Made by a program: the position numbers and the translations under genes. Source: Brasilonema angustatum HA4187-MV1 (lineage in GTDB: Bacteria > Cyanobacteriota > Cyanobacteriia > Cyanobacteriales > Nostocaceae). Taken from it: 64,000 nt of DNA. Each line of letters opens with the position of its first letter. Position 1 is the first letter of the stretch. The stretch covers positions 1 through 64,000 of the forward strand of contig JAHHGV010000038.1 of NCBI GenBank assembly GCA_019359695.1, given 5' to 3'. This document shows positions 48,889 to 57,403 of the stretch, in pieces. The notes under the pieces were generated by a model, which saw only the letters and a program-made list of their open reading frames with translations, had not been told where the DNA came from and ran no database searches.

Positions 48889-49479
48889 TCACTCACCAAC
48901 CGCACCCTCTGGAAAAATCCGACTCAAGTTCAAGAAAGCATCTTCAAACCCAGGAATTGACACTGACTGATTCGCCAAAGAAATCTGTTTACTCAGATAA
49001 TTAAACTCACCTTGAATATTTTGATAAGGCTGACTGTAACGCTCTAGTTGACGAGCTTGCAAATTCACGATCCAGTAATCAGAAATTCCGGCTTCTGCAT
49101 ATAGCTTTAGTTTCGTTGTTTGGTCATAAGTCAATGTGGAATCGGAAATTTCGACAACAAGCAAAATATCTTCGGGATAGGGATGGTGAGCAAGATAGTC
49201 AGCCTCATCTCCTCGTGCAATCACTGCATCTGGTTCAGGCTCACTATCTGACGGGAGAATGATAGGCTCTTGACAACGCACGACAGCTCTATCGCCTAGC
49301 AATCGATCAAATTGACGGCAAAGTCGAGTTGTACAAAATGTGTGAGGTGTGCCCTTTGCAGTCATTTGGATCAGTTCTCCCCGAATCAATTCAATCCTGT
49401 CTCCCTCCGTCAGAAATCCAATTTCAATCAGTCGATGATATTCGTCGATTGTGAATCGCTTTGGTTTGACAACAGTCAT
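48889..49479 (-). CDS. Uma2-family (DUF820) endonuclease-like protein
   Basis: The 196-aa protein is of the Uma2 type, very numerous in cyanobacteria, with a PD-(D/E)XK fold: MTAKGTPHTF, SDSEPEPDAVIARG (acidic residue), LLVVEISDSTLTYD (ExS-type) and TTKLKLYAEAGISDYWIVNL (Lys). Biological roles are unproven; many copies lie near mobile or toxin genes. Its stop codon is the first three bases of the dispersed TGATATTATGTCCGGTTGAT motif. Confidence 0.88.
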   Translation of the reverse strand: MTVVKPKRFTIDEYHRLIEIGFLTEGDRIELIRGELIQMTAKGTPHTFCTTRLCRQFDRLLGDRAVVRCQEPIILPSDSEPEPDAVIARGDEADYLAHHPYPEDILLVVEISDSTLTYDQTTKLKLYAEAGISDYWIVNLQARQLERYSQPYQNIQGEFNYLSKQISLANQSVSIPGFEDAFLNLSRIFPEGAVGE

Positions 49480-49524
49480 GGCGTTTATTCAGATATAGCG
49501 GCTTCCACTTTAAATTTAATAAAT

Positions 49525-50724
49525 TTAATTTCCACTCAACGCCTCAAACTGCTGCCAACACAAATACAACGCACGCGGGACGTGAAAGCAACCCTTCCAT
49601 TTCCCACCTTTAAGATTTAACAACACTTCTCCACGGCGATTGAGGTATCCAAACCACTCAGCGTATTCTGGATCGGCAAAGTGCGACCAAGTGTAATCGT
49701 GGATCTTGTGATACCATTCCCGACACGCATTACGCCCTGTTAGGCGATCGCCGGAGGCGCAGCTATGCTTAACGCCCATCGTCAATGCAACCAAAGTTTC
49801 TAAATGAACCCACCACAATTTTTGATCCCATTCCAGTTGCTGTGGCGGATGACCATCTGCATCCATAAAATAATACAATCCGCCGTACTTACTATCCCAA
49901 GCAAAATTCAGGATATTTAGCACCACATCAACAGCTTGGTTAATCGTTTGAGTATCGTTGCGACGACGAGCAATGTCCATGATGAACCACATCGCTTCAA
50001 TACCATGACCGGGATTTATCAGACGTCCCTCAAAACAATCAATGTGCGAACCGTCCGGAGCAACATTTTCAAACATCAATCCGCGTTCTTTGTCAAGAAA
50101 ATCGCTCATCACTTCCTGAACGGTTGCAGTCAAGACGTTCTCAAGGGTTTCGCTTGGTAGTAGCCATTCCATTTCCAGAGTCAGATTGGCTAAAATCATC
50201 GGTACAGCCAGAGATTTCATCGGACGTGTACCAGGATAGGTTTTGGTATACTTGCCTTTGGGGTTATCTTGGCGGCGCAAAACATTGTTGTAAGCTTGCA
50301 TAGCTACATCTTTTGCCCATTCTTCACCAGAAGCGAGGGCATATTGACTGAAAGCCATTGCTGCAAAGCAATCCGAAAAAATATTGTAAGGCTGAACCAG
50401 AGGCTTCCCTTCACGAGTTAGCGCAAAGTACCAATTTCCGTCAGCATCTCGACCATGTTGTGCGAGAAAATTCGCGCCATTGCTGGCAATTTTCAGCCAA
50501 TTTTCGCGTTTTTCTAGTTGGTTGTAAAGCATGGAGAAAGTCCACACCTGACGGTTTTGCAGCCAGATAAATTTATCTGTGTCATAAACTTTCCCCTGAC
50601 GATCAAGACAAGTGAAATATCCGCCTTGCTCCCAGTCAATCGAGTGTTTTTCCCAAAACGGGAGTACGTCATTGAGGAGCGCGTTTTTGTAAAGTTCAGC
50701 AAGCTCTTTAAAGTTGTGCTCCAT
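49525..50724 (-). CDS. AGE-family epimerase/isomerase
   Basis: The 399-aa protein is an (alpha/alpha)6-barrel of the N-acylglucosamine 2-epimerase family, which interconverts GlcNAc/ManNAc or related sugars. Recognisable family segments are [18 protein letters not shown], the catalytic-His regions [17 protein letters not shown] and [14 protein letters not shown], and [15 protein letters not shown] near the end. Length is normal. tmk lies 23 bp upstream on the same strand. Exact substrate uncertain. Confidence 0.88.
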   Translation of the reverse strand: MEHNFKELAELYKNALLNDVLPFWEKHSIDWEQGGYFTCLDRQGKVYDTDKFIWLQNRQVWTFSMLYNQLEKRENWLKIASNGANFLAQHGRDADGNWYFALTREGKPLVQPYNIFSDCFAAMAFSQYALASGEEWAKDVAMQAYNNVLRRQDNPKGKYTKTYPGTRPMKSLAVPMILANLTLEMEWLLPSETLENVLTATVQEVMSDFLDKERGLMFENVAPDGSHIDCFEGRLINPGHGIEAMWFIMDIARRRNDTQTINQAVDVVLNILNFAWDSKYGGLYYFMDADGHPPQQLEWDQKLWWVHLETLVALTMGVKHSCASGDRLTGRNACREWYHKIHDYTWSHFADPEYAEWFGYLNRRGEVLLNLKGGKWKGCFHVPRALYLCWQQFEALSGN

Positions 50725-50747
50725 GAATTCTGTTACTTATCCTTTTT

Positions 50748-51383
50748 CTAGTCAACCCAAGCTTTGAGCTTAGGGGTTAAAATTGTTTGAATTTTTTGTT
50801 GTACAGCTTCCTGACTCAAGCTAGCATCCACACGAACAATTTGCTCTGGGTGAGAGTCGGCTAAGTGTGCATATCCTTGCTGGACGCGACGATGAAAGGC
50901 TATTGTTTCTTTTTCAATGCGGTCAAGTATATCCCCGCCTCCTCGTTTTCGAGCAAGTCCCACCTCAACATCAACATCAAACCACAAAGTTAGGTCACTT
51001 TCTAACCCGGATGTCGCAATGGTGTTTAGCTGATGAATTAAATTGATATCTAAACCACGTCCCCAGCCTTGGTAGGCAATGGTAGAGTGAGTGTAGCGAT
51101 CGCACAAAACAATCGCCCCATCTGTTAGGCTGGGCTTGATAACTTGTTCTACGTGTTGCGAGCGATCGGCAGCATACAAAAGTAATTCGGTTTTATCTAC
51201 AATAGAGTGAGAGCCTGCTTCTAACAAAAGTTTTCGCAGATACAACCCTAACTCTGTTCCTCCTGGTTGACGAGTCACAACTACCGAAGTCTGAAAACTT
51301 TGTAACCACTCTTGCGTGAGCTGTATTTGACTAGTTTTTCCGCAACCTTCCACTCCTTCAAATACAATTAATTTACCCTTCAT
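50748..51383 (-). CDS. tmk: Thymidylate kinase
   Basis: Tmk phosphorylates dTMP to dTDP for DNA synthesis. The 211-aa protein has the P-loop FEGVEGCGKTSQ (about 8-19), the DRY-type motif LCDRYTHSTIAYQGWGRGLD and LWFDVDVEVGLARKRGG, all typical. The downstream epimerase gene starts after 23 bp, so the two are probably co-transcribed. Confidence 0.95.
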   Translation of the reverse strand: MKGKLIVFEGVEGCGKTSQIQLTQEWLQSFQTSVVVTRQPGGTELGLYLRKLLLEAGSHSIVDKTELLLYAADRSQHVEQVIKPSLTDGAIVLCDRYTHSTIAYQGWGRGLDINLIHQLNTIATSGLESDLTLWFDVDVEVGLARKRGGGDILDRIEKETIAFHRRVQQGYAHLADSHPEQIVRVDASLSQEAVQQKIQTILTPKLKAWVD

Positions 51384-51553
51384 ATTTTTTGGAATTTTTT
51401 GAAATTTTTATTATCTCATGATGACTAGCAGTTTACCTAGTCATCCTCGATATCACCCGATTGGGTGACCCAAATGGATGAAGTCTAGTTAATGACAAAC
51501 ATTGTATTGTTTGTATCAACGAGTAATAACAGTAGCAATAAACAAACTTAACT

Positions 51554-51736
51554 ATGAGTAACCAACAGGAAGCAGATATTAAATTAGCATATCAAGCAGC
51601 GGCAGAAATGACATACATTGTAGCCGTTGGTTTGAGTAAAGTAATGGAAAACCAGAAAAAAAGACAACTTATTAGCAAGCGACAAAAGCGAGTGAAATCA
51701 AAACCAGAATCTTCTACCGTTGCAAGTTCTATTTAA
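51554..51736 (+). CDS. Small basic protein of unknown function
   Basis: A 60-aa product with a helical first half (EADIKLAYQAAAEMTYIVAV) and a very basic second half (KKRQLISKRQKRVKSKPES). No family is recognised and no strong Shine-Dalgarno precedes the ATG. The composition is compatible with a real small nucleic-acid- or ribosome-binding protein, but it remains tentative. Confidence 0.4.
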   Translation: MSNQQEADIKLAYQAAAEMTYIVAVGLSKVMENQKKRQLISKRQKRVKSKPESSTVASSI

Positions 51737-52031
51737 TACAGATTTTGAAATATATAGTGGTTCTGTTGTTGCACCCCACCAAGGTAGGGGCACAGCATGC
51801 TGTGCCTTGGATAAATCCTGCTCACCCGTTGGTCAACCATTATCATTCTAGATAGGTTATATCCGGCTTTTCGGCGGCATTCAAACCTAACCAAACATAA
51901 CACTGTGCATCAAAAACGAGTATTTCAGTTGGCCATTTTGACTCTTGTTGACCAACGCGTGAGTAACTTTCATCAAGCCCTCTACAAACAGCTGTATTAG
52001 ACTTAGATCAACTATCCGCACTAAACTGCAA
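51737..52031. repeat. Spacer with a short GGGGCACAGCATGCTGTGCC repeat
   Basis: GGTAGGGGCACAGCATGCTG followed by TGCC at about 51783-51807 is palindromic and recurs in slightly different form at about 60725-60748 (GTAGGGGCACAGCATTGCTG). This repeat type is dispersed in cyanobacteria. No gene is seen. Confidence 0.6.
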
Positions 52032-52553
52032 TCAAGATTTTGGAGATGGACTGGTTACGGGTTTAGCAGTACCAGATGCTGGTTTTGAACCCGGTTTCTG
52101 GTAATAAGCTACAACTTTTTTTACATAGTCAGCAGTGAAGCCGCTGTTGCAGCCTGTGTAGTTACCAGTCATCCACCAACAAGCAACACCACGCACAGCA
52201 GCCGTTTCATTGTTACCACTAGCAGCCAACTGCTTACTTAACTCCCGGCGTGTAATACATGAGACCACTTCGCGTGCTAACCCAGCATCACTGTCAAACT
52301 GCGCTGGTGTCACTTCCTTCTTGAGACAATTTTTTGACCAACCTTTCAGGGTTTCTGGTTTGACTCGCCATTCACTATAATATCCATCATCTTTAGTACC
52401 ACTTTTCGGCGGTGCTGCTTGCCGCAGTGCTTCTACCATCGCGTTTATTTGGGTTTGCGACGCTGACGACTGTGCTTGAGCTAAAGATGAATCTGGCAAA
52501 ACAAGTGAAGACAATCCAAAGCTCAGAAGGACTCCACTTAGTAGTAATCGCAT
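52032..52553 (-). CDS. Secreted protein of unknown function
   Basis: The ATG at 52553 (MRLLLSGVLLSFGLSSLVLP, 173 aa) is chosen because AGGAG lies just upstream and the signal peptide begins there; the open frame extends 37 codons further without support. After the signal peptide the protein has a cysteine-containing domain (KNCLKKEVTPAQFDSDAGLA, EVVSCITRRELSKQL, VACWWMTGNYTGCNSGFTAD) and a Ser/Pro-rich tail. The four cysteines may form disulphides outside the cytoplasm. The family has no known function. Confidence 0.7.
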   Translation of the reverse strand: MRLLLSGVLLSFGLSSLVLPDSSLAQAQSSASQTQINAMVEALRQAAPPKSGTKDDGYYSEWRVKPETLKGWSKNCLKKEVTPAQFDSDAGLAREVVSCITRRELSKQLAASGNNETAAVRGVACWWMTGNYTGCNSGFTADYVKKVVAYYQKPGSKPASGTAKPVTSPSPKS

Positions 52554-52818
52554 TAATTTTCTCCTCACGACGTTAAACTTCTCTGTTATAGCAGAATTCG
52601 TAAAACTGAAAACTTCGAGGGTTGCATAAGTCTTTTTTAAACTTTGTTTCAACCTAGGAATCATTGCAAAAAATCTCGATATCTTAAAGAGAGGGCTTTA
52701 TATAAATCAAGAAAGTCGAGATAGCAAAGCGAAAATATCATGAACTTTGCTCTGGCTTATCTTGCATTTAAACTTATTTTTTTGCAATAAGTAAAACTCT
52801 TGGTTGGAGGTGAGCACA

Positions 52819-52920
52819 ATGACAGGAATACTTTGGTTTGTGGGTTGCTGCTTTCTTTGGCTTATTGGTATAACCCTTTTAGCAGAAATTTGGTTTTTTG
52901 AGGAAGAGCAGGAGTTTTGA
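52819..52920 (+). CDS. 33-residue single-span membrane protein
   Basis: A very short frame with an excellent GGAGGTGAG six to nine bases before the ATG. The product is one hydrophobic helix (MTGILWFVGCCFLWLIGITL, then LAEIW) with an acidic tail FFEEEQEF. Size and shape recall the small one-helix subunits of photosynthetic complexes, but the sequence matches none that is recognised here. The strong ribosome site and clean topology make translation likely. Confidence 0.55.
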   Translation: MTGILWFVGCCFLWLIGITLLAEIWFFEEEQEF

Positions 52921-53031
52921 CGACAAATTGTGATGTTTTCTTTTACAGAAAACGGTGAAAAAGCTCCGTCCTTTCTAGTACTTCACCACAAAAACTTTCA
53001 TAAACTTGTTCCCAGTCTCAGACTAAACTTG

Positions 53032-53076
53032 TTCCCAGTCTGAGACTGGGAATACAGTTATCGAGGCTCCGCCTCG
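53032..53076. repeat. Two small palindromes
   Basis: TTCCCAGTCTGAGACTGGGA at 53032-53051 is a perfect palindrome, preceded by a related TTCCCAGTCTCAGAC; CGAGGCTCCGCCTCG lies at 53062-53076. This combination is a dispersed-repeat type. It lies beyond the 3' end of the MBL-fold gene and could also end its transcript. Confidence 0.7.
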
Positions 53077-53097
53077 CATTTAGCAGAACCAGAAGCT

Positions 53098-53877
53098 TCA
53101 CACATTCAACACTCGTTTTTCTAACTTCACCTCAAAACGATCGCCTGGTTTAGGATTTATCACCTGTGTTGATAAATTGTTCTTTTCTAGTAACGAACGA
53201 AATTCCTCAATGCTTCCTTTCGTCTGAAGAAAAGAGCTAAGTAATCCTTCAAAAGTGACATCACCTCCAGCTGCAGTTGATACCATGACTTGAGGTTGCA
53301 ACCACTGAGCAACTTCTAAAGCGTATTTATTCCCCTTGATAAATGCGCCAACTAAAGGTAAACCCAACTCAGTTAACGGAGTGATAACGACATCCACTGG
53401 AGGAATTTCCTTGAGTATGGGGGAATGATTTCCATGAGGTTCGTAATAAAGAGTCAAACCGCTTTCCAATTCTTTGAGGAGATAACCATTTTCCACCAAA
53501 TTTAGACCAACCAGTGAGCCAGGAGTTGCTTTAATTTCAACACTTTGATTCAGGGTGAAGCTTTCCCCGTGAGCAAGTTTTGTGACTTGAGTGTAATTTA
53601 ACTGCTGTACAACTTTGGTAGCATTGGGAGAAGCTACGACTGGAATATTGTGGTCAAGTTGCTTCAGCGTTGGTGGATGAGCATGGTCTTCCAAACCTTG
53701 AGATAGTAGAATTAAATCTATGTTCTCTGGTATTGGGCGTTGTTGCGATCGCGAGCCTTTGAAGAACCAATCCTGACCGCTAAAAGTTAACGAATCAACT
53801 AACCAAGGATCAAGAAGTATCCGTTGTCCGCCGATTTCAATCAGCCAAGAATTGCTGTCTAACCAAGTTAAATACAT
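53098..53877 (-). CDS. MBL-fold hydrolase-like protein with a degenerate metal motif
   Basis: The ATG at 53877 (MYLTWLDSNSWLIEIGGQRI, 259 aa) is preferred to an upstream GTG. The beta-lactamase-fold start (NSWLIEIGGQRILLDPWLVD) is clear and resembles UlaG-like proteins. The HxHxDH metal motif reads SQGLEDH: only the Asp-His part remains, and the first two histidines are lost. PHGNHSP may provide a later ligand. It may bind metal differently or be non-catalytic. The CrtI-like gene lies just upstream on the same strand. Confidence 0.78.
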   Translation of the reverse strand: MYLTWLDSNSWLIEIGGQRILLDPWLVDSLTFSGQDWFFKGSRSQQRPIPENIDLILLSQGLEDHAHPPTLKQLDHNIPVVASPNATKVVQQLNYTQVTKLAHGESFTLNQSVEIKATPGSLVGLNLVENGYLLKELESGLTLYYEPHGNHSPILKEIPPVDVVITPLTELGLPLVGAFIKGNKYALEVAQWLQPQVMVSTAAGGDVTFEGLLSSFLQTKGSIEEFRSLLEKNNLSTQVINPKPGDRFEVKLEKRVLNV

Positions 53878-53914
53878 AAACTTTTGTAAAGATAACACCT
53901 AAATTTATTATGAA

Positions 53915-55498
53915 CTAACCAAGGTAACCTATGTCCTGAAGCATTTGGACATGCTTGTGTAAAGGTGCGAGTGTATTTGCAGTCGTCATCCCACTCGCGG
54001 CGACTGCAGGTAAACCAATACCAGGAAAAGTCGAGTCTCCACAACACAAAAGCCCTGGAATAGGTGTACCAGAACCAGGAAAGAAACCTTTTCCAGCCTG
54101 AATGGCAGGACCATATGAACCTTTATGGCGTCGCAAATAGCGCTCGTGTGTCAGTGGTGTACCAACTAGTGTGACATCGCAACGCGATCGAATATCTGGA
54201 ATAATTCGTTCTAAGGCTTGCCACATAACTTCTGCACGCAACTGCTTTTGTTCCGCATACTCCTCACTTTTTCGATTCATCCCTTGCCATAGTTCATAAG
54301 GTTCGTTACCAGGAGTGTAAACATGAATAACGTGCTTTCCTGGTGGTGCTAATGAGGGATCTAAAACTGAGGGAATAGACACCAATACGACGTTCTGAGG
54401 AGCAGTGACACCATTTTCCCAATTATTAACAACTATATAATGACAAGCAAGGTCCCAGCGCAATCCTTGTGCATCAATACCTAAATGGAGATGCATAAAA
54501 CTATCGCACTCTGGAGTTGCTTGTCGTTCCTGAAACTTTTTTGGTAATGCTTCTTGTGGAATCAACTTGAGCGTATCCCATACCGAAGCATTAGAAATGA
54601 CTGCCCGACGCGCTTTTATTTGTTTCCCACCACGCAAACGCACACCCACAGCACGCTTGCTTTCTACAAGAATTTCCTCAACATGAGCGTTCAACATCAA
54701 TTCACCGCCGTGACGTTCCAGTCCCCGTACCAAGGCGTTTACTAAAGCACCACTCCCACCTATCGGATAGTCAAGCTTAACGCCCGGTCGATACCAATCT
54801 GCAAACATAAACGCCATCTCTGCGGCACTTGTTCCATCTGCTGGTAGTCCAGAAAGAAGAAAACACAGCAAGTCCAGCCAGTTGCGTATGAAAGAGTCTT
54901 TGATAACGCCGTCCATAATTCGGCTAAACGGTCCCGTGAGCTTGCCTATGTCTGCAATATGTTGGAATAAAGACGGGGCAAATCTACTCACAGTCATAAT
55001 CGCGCCGACATCAAGCCGCAAGGCTGCTGGCGGTAGTGCAGTTGCAGCACGCGCCAATGGTTCCATCACACGCTGTAGTTCACGCCATTCGGCTATAGCC
55101 TCAGCACCACTAAACCGTTGTAGCACCTCACAAAACTGGTCAGTGCCAACTGAGGTGTCAAAATCTCCTTCTGGTAAACAGCAACCCCACGTATCGTAGG
55201 TGACGCAAGGTAACTCCTCACCGATTGCATCTAGTACTTGTTTGAGAGGATTAGCAGAGGGACTGTAGGATAAGCCAGAATAGAGTGATGGACCTGAGTC
55301 GAATTTGAATCCATCACGCTCAAAAGCATGTGCTGCACCACCTGGAATTGAGTGACTTTCGCAAACTGTGACATCAAAGCCATACCGTGCCAGAAGAGCT
55401 GCACAGCTTAAACCGCCAATACCACTACCAATGATGATAAAATCTATCTCTTTCTGACCTAAGATAGATGCTGTATTAGAAGAAGTTTGCTGTACCAC
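53915..55498 (-). CDS. CrtI-family FAD-dependent oxidoreductase
   Basis: The 527-aa protein has an N-terminal dinucleotide-binding motif IIIGSGIGGLSCAALLARYG and a C-terminal FAD-binding segment GLLCCGDSTFPGIGLPAVAA, as in phytoene desaturase, carotene isomerase, CrtO ketolase and retinol-saturase relatives. The SIPGGAAHAFERDGFKFDSG segment is close to CrtISO/retinol-saturase forms. Which carotenoid step it performs cannot be set from sequence alone. GTG is the likely start. The downstream MBL-fold gene begins 37 bp later, suggesting co-transcription. Confidence 0.82.
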   Translation of the reverse strand: MVQQTSSNTASILGQKEIDFIIIGSGIGGLSCAALLARYGFDVTVCESHSIPGGAAHAFERDGFKFDSGPSLYSGLSYSPSANPLKQVLDAIGEELPCVTYDTWGCCLPEGDFDTSVGTDQFCEVLQRFSGAEAIAEWRELQRVMEPLARAATALPPAALRLDVGAIMTVSRFAPSLFQHIADIGKLTGPFSRIMDGVIKDSFIRNWLDLLCFLLSGLPADGTSAAEMAFMFADWYRPGVKLDYPIGGSGALVNALVRGLERHGGELMLNAHVEEILVESKRAVGVRLRGGKQIKARRAVISNASVWDTLKLIPQEALPKKFQERQATPECDSFMHLHLGIDAQGLRWDLACHYIVVNNWENGVTAPQNVVLVSIPSVLDPSLAPPGKHVIHVYTPGNEPYELWQGMNRKSEEYAEQKQLRAEVMWQALERIIPDIRSRCDVTLVGTPLTHERYLRRHKGSYGPAIQAGKGFFPGSGTPIPGLLCCGDSTFPGIGLPAVAASGMTTANTLAPLHKHVQMLQDIGYLG

Positions 55499-55857
55499 TG
55501 AGCGTACCTTGTGCTAGTCTTGCGTCATTCAAGGATATTGTAATGCAACGTAACAATTCTTAAAACTGCACATAATGCCAAAAACCCGGTTGTTGTAACC
55601 GGGTTTTCCATAGAGATTGGGGTTATATCCCCTGCGGCTCATATAGATGTTTAGTTATAGAGGAGTCAACTAACAATATCTACAATCAGAGGTTTATCTT
55701 TTCCGGAAAATCACAATATTTTTTTTTGGCAGTAGGTTATATGCGCGTCTGGTACAGGTTCTAGGAATTGACGCTAAATTAGTGCTAGGCGTTTGAAGAT
55801 ATTTTTTGGCATTACAGGTGCACTATCGCCCAAGAATAGCTTTACTTCCATCAAGCA
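55499..55857. other. Intergenic region between divergent genes
   Basis: A hairpin AAAACCCGGTT/AACCGGGTTTT lies at 55581-55607, similar to that at 33149. The rest is AT-rich (TTTTTTTTTGGCAG near 55721) and should carry promoters for the CrtI-like and glycosidase genes. No gene is seen. Confidence 0.5.
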
Positions 55858-56763
55858 ATGCATTATCGATACAAAGTTTACACACGGCGATTGTTACTAG
55901 CTACCGGGATAGGTTTACTAGCTCTACTATTATCACCACTCATATTCTACGGCTGGCGGTGTTTTCTGCGTCCCCCCCGCACGGATATGGAGCAAGTCTT
56001 GTTTCGTGGAATTGTTTACAAACGTTATCCTCTCTCGACACCACGCCCAGGAATGATCCACATTGTCACCATTGACTTAAAAACACCAGGAGTTAAACCA
56101 CTTGTCACTCCAGGAGAACCAAAACCAACGGATAGAGAAACAAGCGCACGGAAAACCTCTGATTTTCTCAAAGAATTCAAGCTGCAATTAGCAATTAATG
56201 CTAGCTTTTTCCATCTTTTCCACGAAAAGTCCCCTTGGGACTACTATCCTCACAGTGGTGATCCTTCTCATCCAATAGGCGAGGCTATCTCTAATGGATA
56301 TCGTTATTCACCACCCGAAGCAAATTTCCCCATGTTGTGCTTTTCTGCCCAAAATCGTGCTCAAATCTTGAAAAGTCCTAACTGTCCTGAAGGGACAATT
56401 CAAGGTGTTGCAGGGAACCAGCTTTTGGTTTATGACGGTAAGCCAATTAATGACAGTTTAGAAAATAATAAGCCGTATCCACGTGTTGCTGCTGCTGTCA
56501 ATCGAGAAGGGACAAAACTGTGGCTGATTTTGGTAGACGGGAAGCAACCACTTTACAGTGAAGGAATCACAATGGCTGAATTAAGAAAAATTGTCGCCGA
56601 TTTGGGGGTTCATACAGCACTAAATTTAGATGGGGGTGGATCAACGACATTGGTGATGGGAACTAATAATGGCTCAAAAATATTAAATGCTCCAATACAT
56701 ACCAGAGTACCAATGCGTGAGCGTCCTGTTGGTAACCATTTGGGATTTTACGCGGCTCAGTGA
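55858..56763 (+). CDS. Phosphodiester glycosidase family (NAGPA-like) exported protein
   Basis: The 301-aa product has one N-terminal membrane segment (LLLATGIGLLALLLSPLIFY, about 12-31) and a NAGPA-type domain: LAINASFFHLFHEKSPWDYY, RVAAAVNREGTKLWLILVDG and the signature TALNLDGGGSTTLVM. The human relative uncovers mannose-6-phosphate; bacterial members probably act on cell-envelope phosphodiester sugars. It is likely periplasmic and membrane-anchored. Confidence 0.87.
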   Translation: MHYRYKVYTRRLLLATGIGLLALLLSPLIFYGWRCFLRPPRTDMEQVLFRGIVYKRYPLSTPRPGMIHIVTIDLKTPGVKPLVTPGEPKPTDRETSARKTSDFLKEFKLQLAINASFFHLFHEKSPWDYYPHSGDPSHPIGEAISNGYRYSPPEANFPMLCFSAQNRAQILKSPNCPEGTIQGVAGNQLLVYDGKPINDSLENNKPYPRVAAAVNREGTKLWLILVDGKQPLYSEGITMAELRKIVADLGVHTALNLDGGGSTTLVMGTNNGSKILNAPIHTRVPMRERPVGNHLGFYAAQ

Positions 56764-56837
56764 GTCCTACACTTTTCACTACTTCTTGCGCTAATGGGAA
56801 TTCTAATTGCAAGACACTGCAAATAGAGGAAAGCTTT

Positions 56838-57020
56838 ATGAAAAAAGATTTTGAGGGAATTGATTACACACAAGTGAAAAGTTCATCGCAAGTCGAGAGT
56901 GAAAAGCCAGATGTTGGAGTGCAAACAGACAGGAGTTTCGTTGTAAGGGAAATTGAACACTCCAACAAAGAACACATTAGATCTATAGATTTAAGTAAAC
57001 TTGAAGCATTTAACGAGTGA
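56838..57020 (+). CDS. 60-residue hydrophilic protein of unknown function
   Basis: The ATG at 56838 is preceded by AGAGGA; a longer frame from 56760 has no such site. The product (MKKDFEGIDYTQVKSSSQVE, ending IRSIDLSKLEAFNE) is charged, soluble and without cysteine or a membrane span. It lies 74 bp after the glycosidase gene on the same strand. No family recognised. Confidence 0.5.
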   Translation: MKKDFEGIDYTQVKSSSQVESEKPDVGVQTDRSFVVREIEHSNKEHIRSIDLSKLEAFNE

Positions 57021-57403
57021 AAGAGCCTGAACTATTGTAACTCGAAGCTTACGACAACAAACAAGGAAATCGTTACCCCACATCTAAACTACTTGAAAAG
57101 TAGGTTTTCAAATTTCCTGATCACAAACAGGGAACTCTAAGTTTGAGTGTAATCAGGAAATTTGAAAGTACTCAAAAACAGAATCCAAATTTATCCCCAT
57201 CTTTTCCATCCACAGCTTTGTAGGTAGGAATAGTGGGGATTTCTTTTGTTTGATATCAAAAGTATGGTTTTCAGCAATTTAAGCAACATCCTTTGAAGCT
57301 ATATTTACCAATTAAATGGATTGCCGAGTTTTTCTCAAAATCTTCGACTTCATAAGTAAATTCACTATATATGGTCTAAAATAAAACTAAAAAACTCCGA
57401 TAA
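57021..57403. other. Intergenic region upstream of the NACHT gene
   Basis: A 16-bp inverted repeat, TTTCAAATTTCCTGAT (57106-57121) and ATCAGGAAATTTGAAA (57152-57167), encloses 30 bp that include AGTTTGAGTGTA. It may terminate the upstream small gene or act as an operator. The rest is AT-rich promoter-like sequence. Confidence 0.6.
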
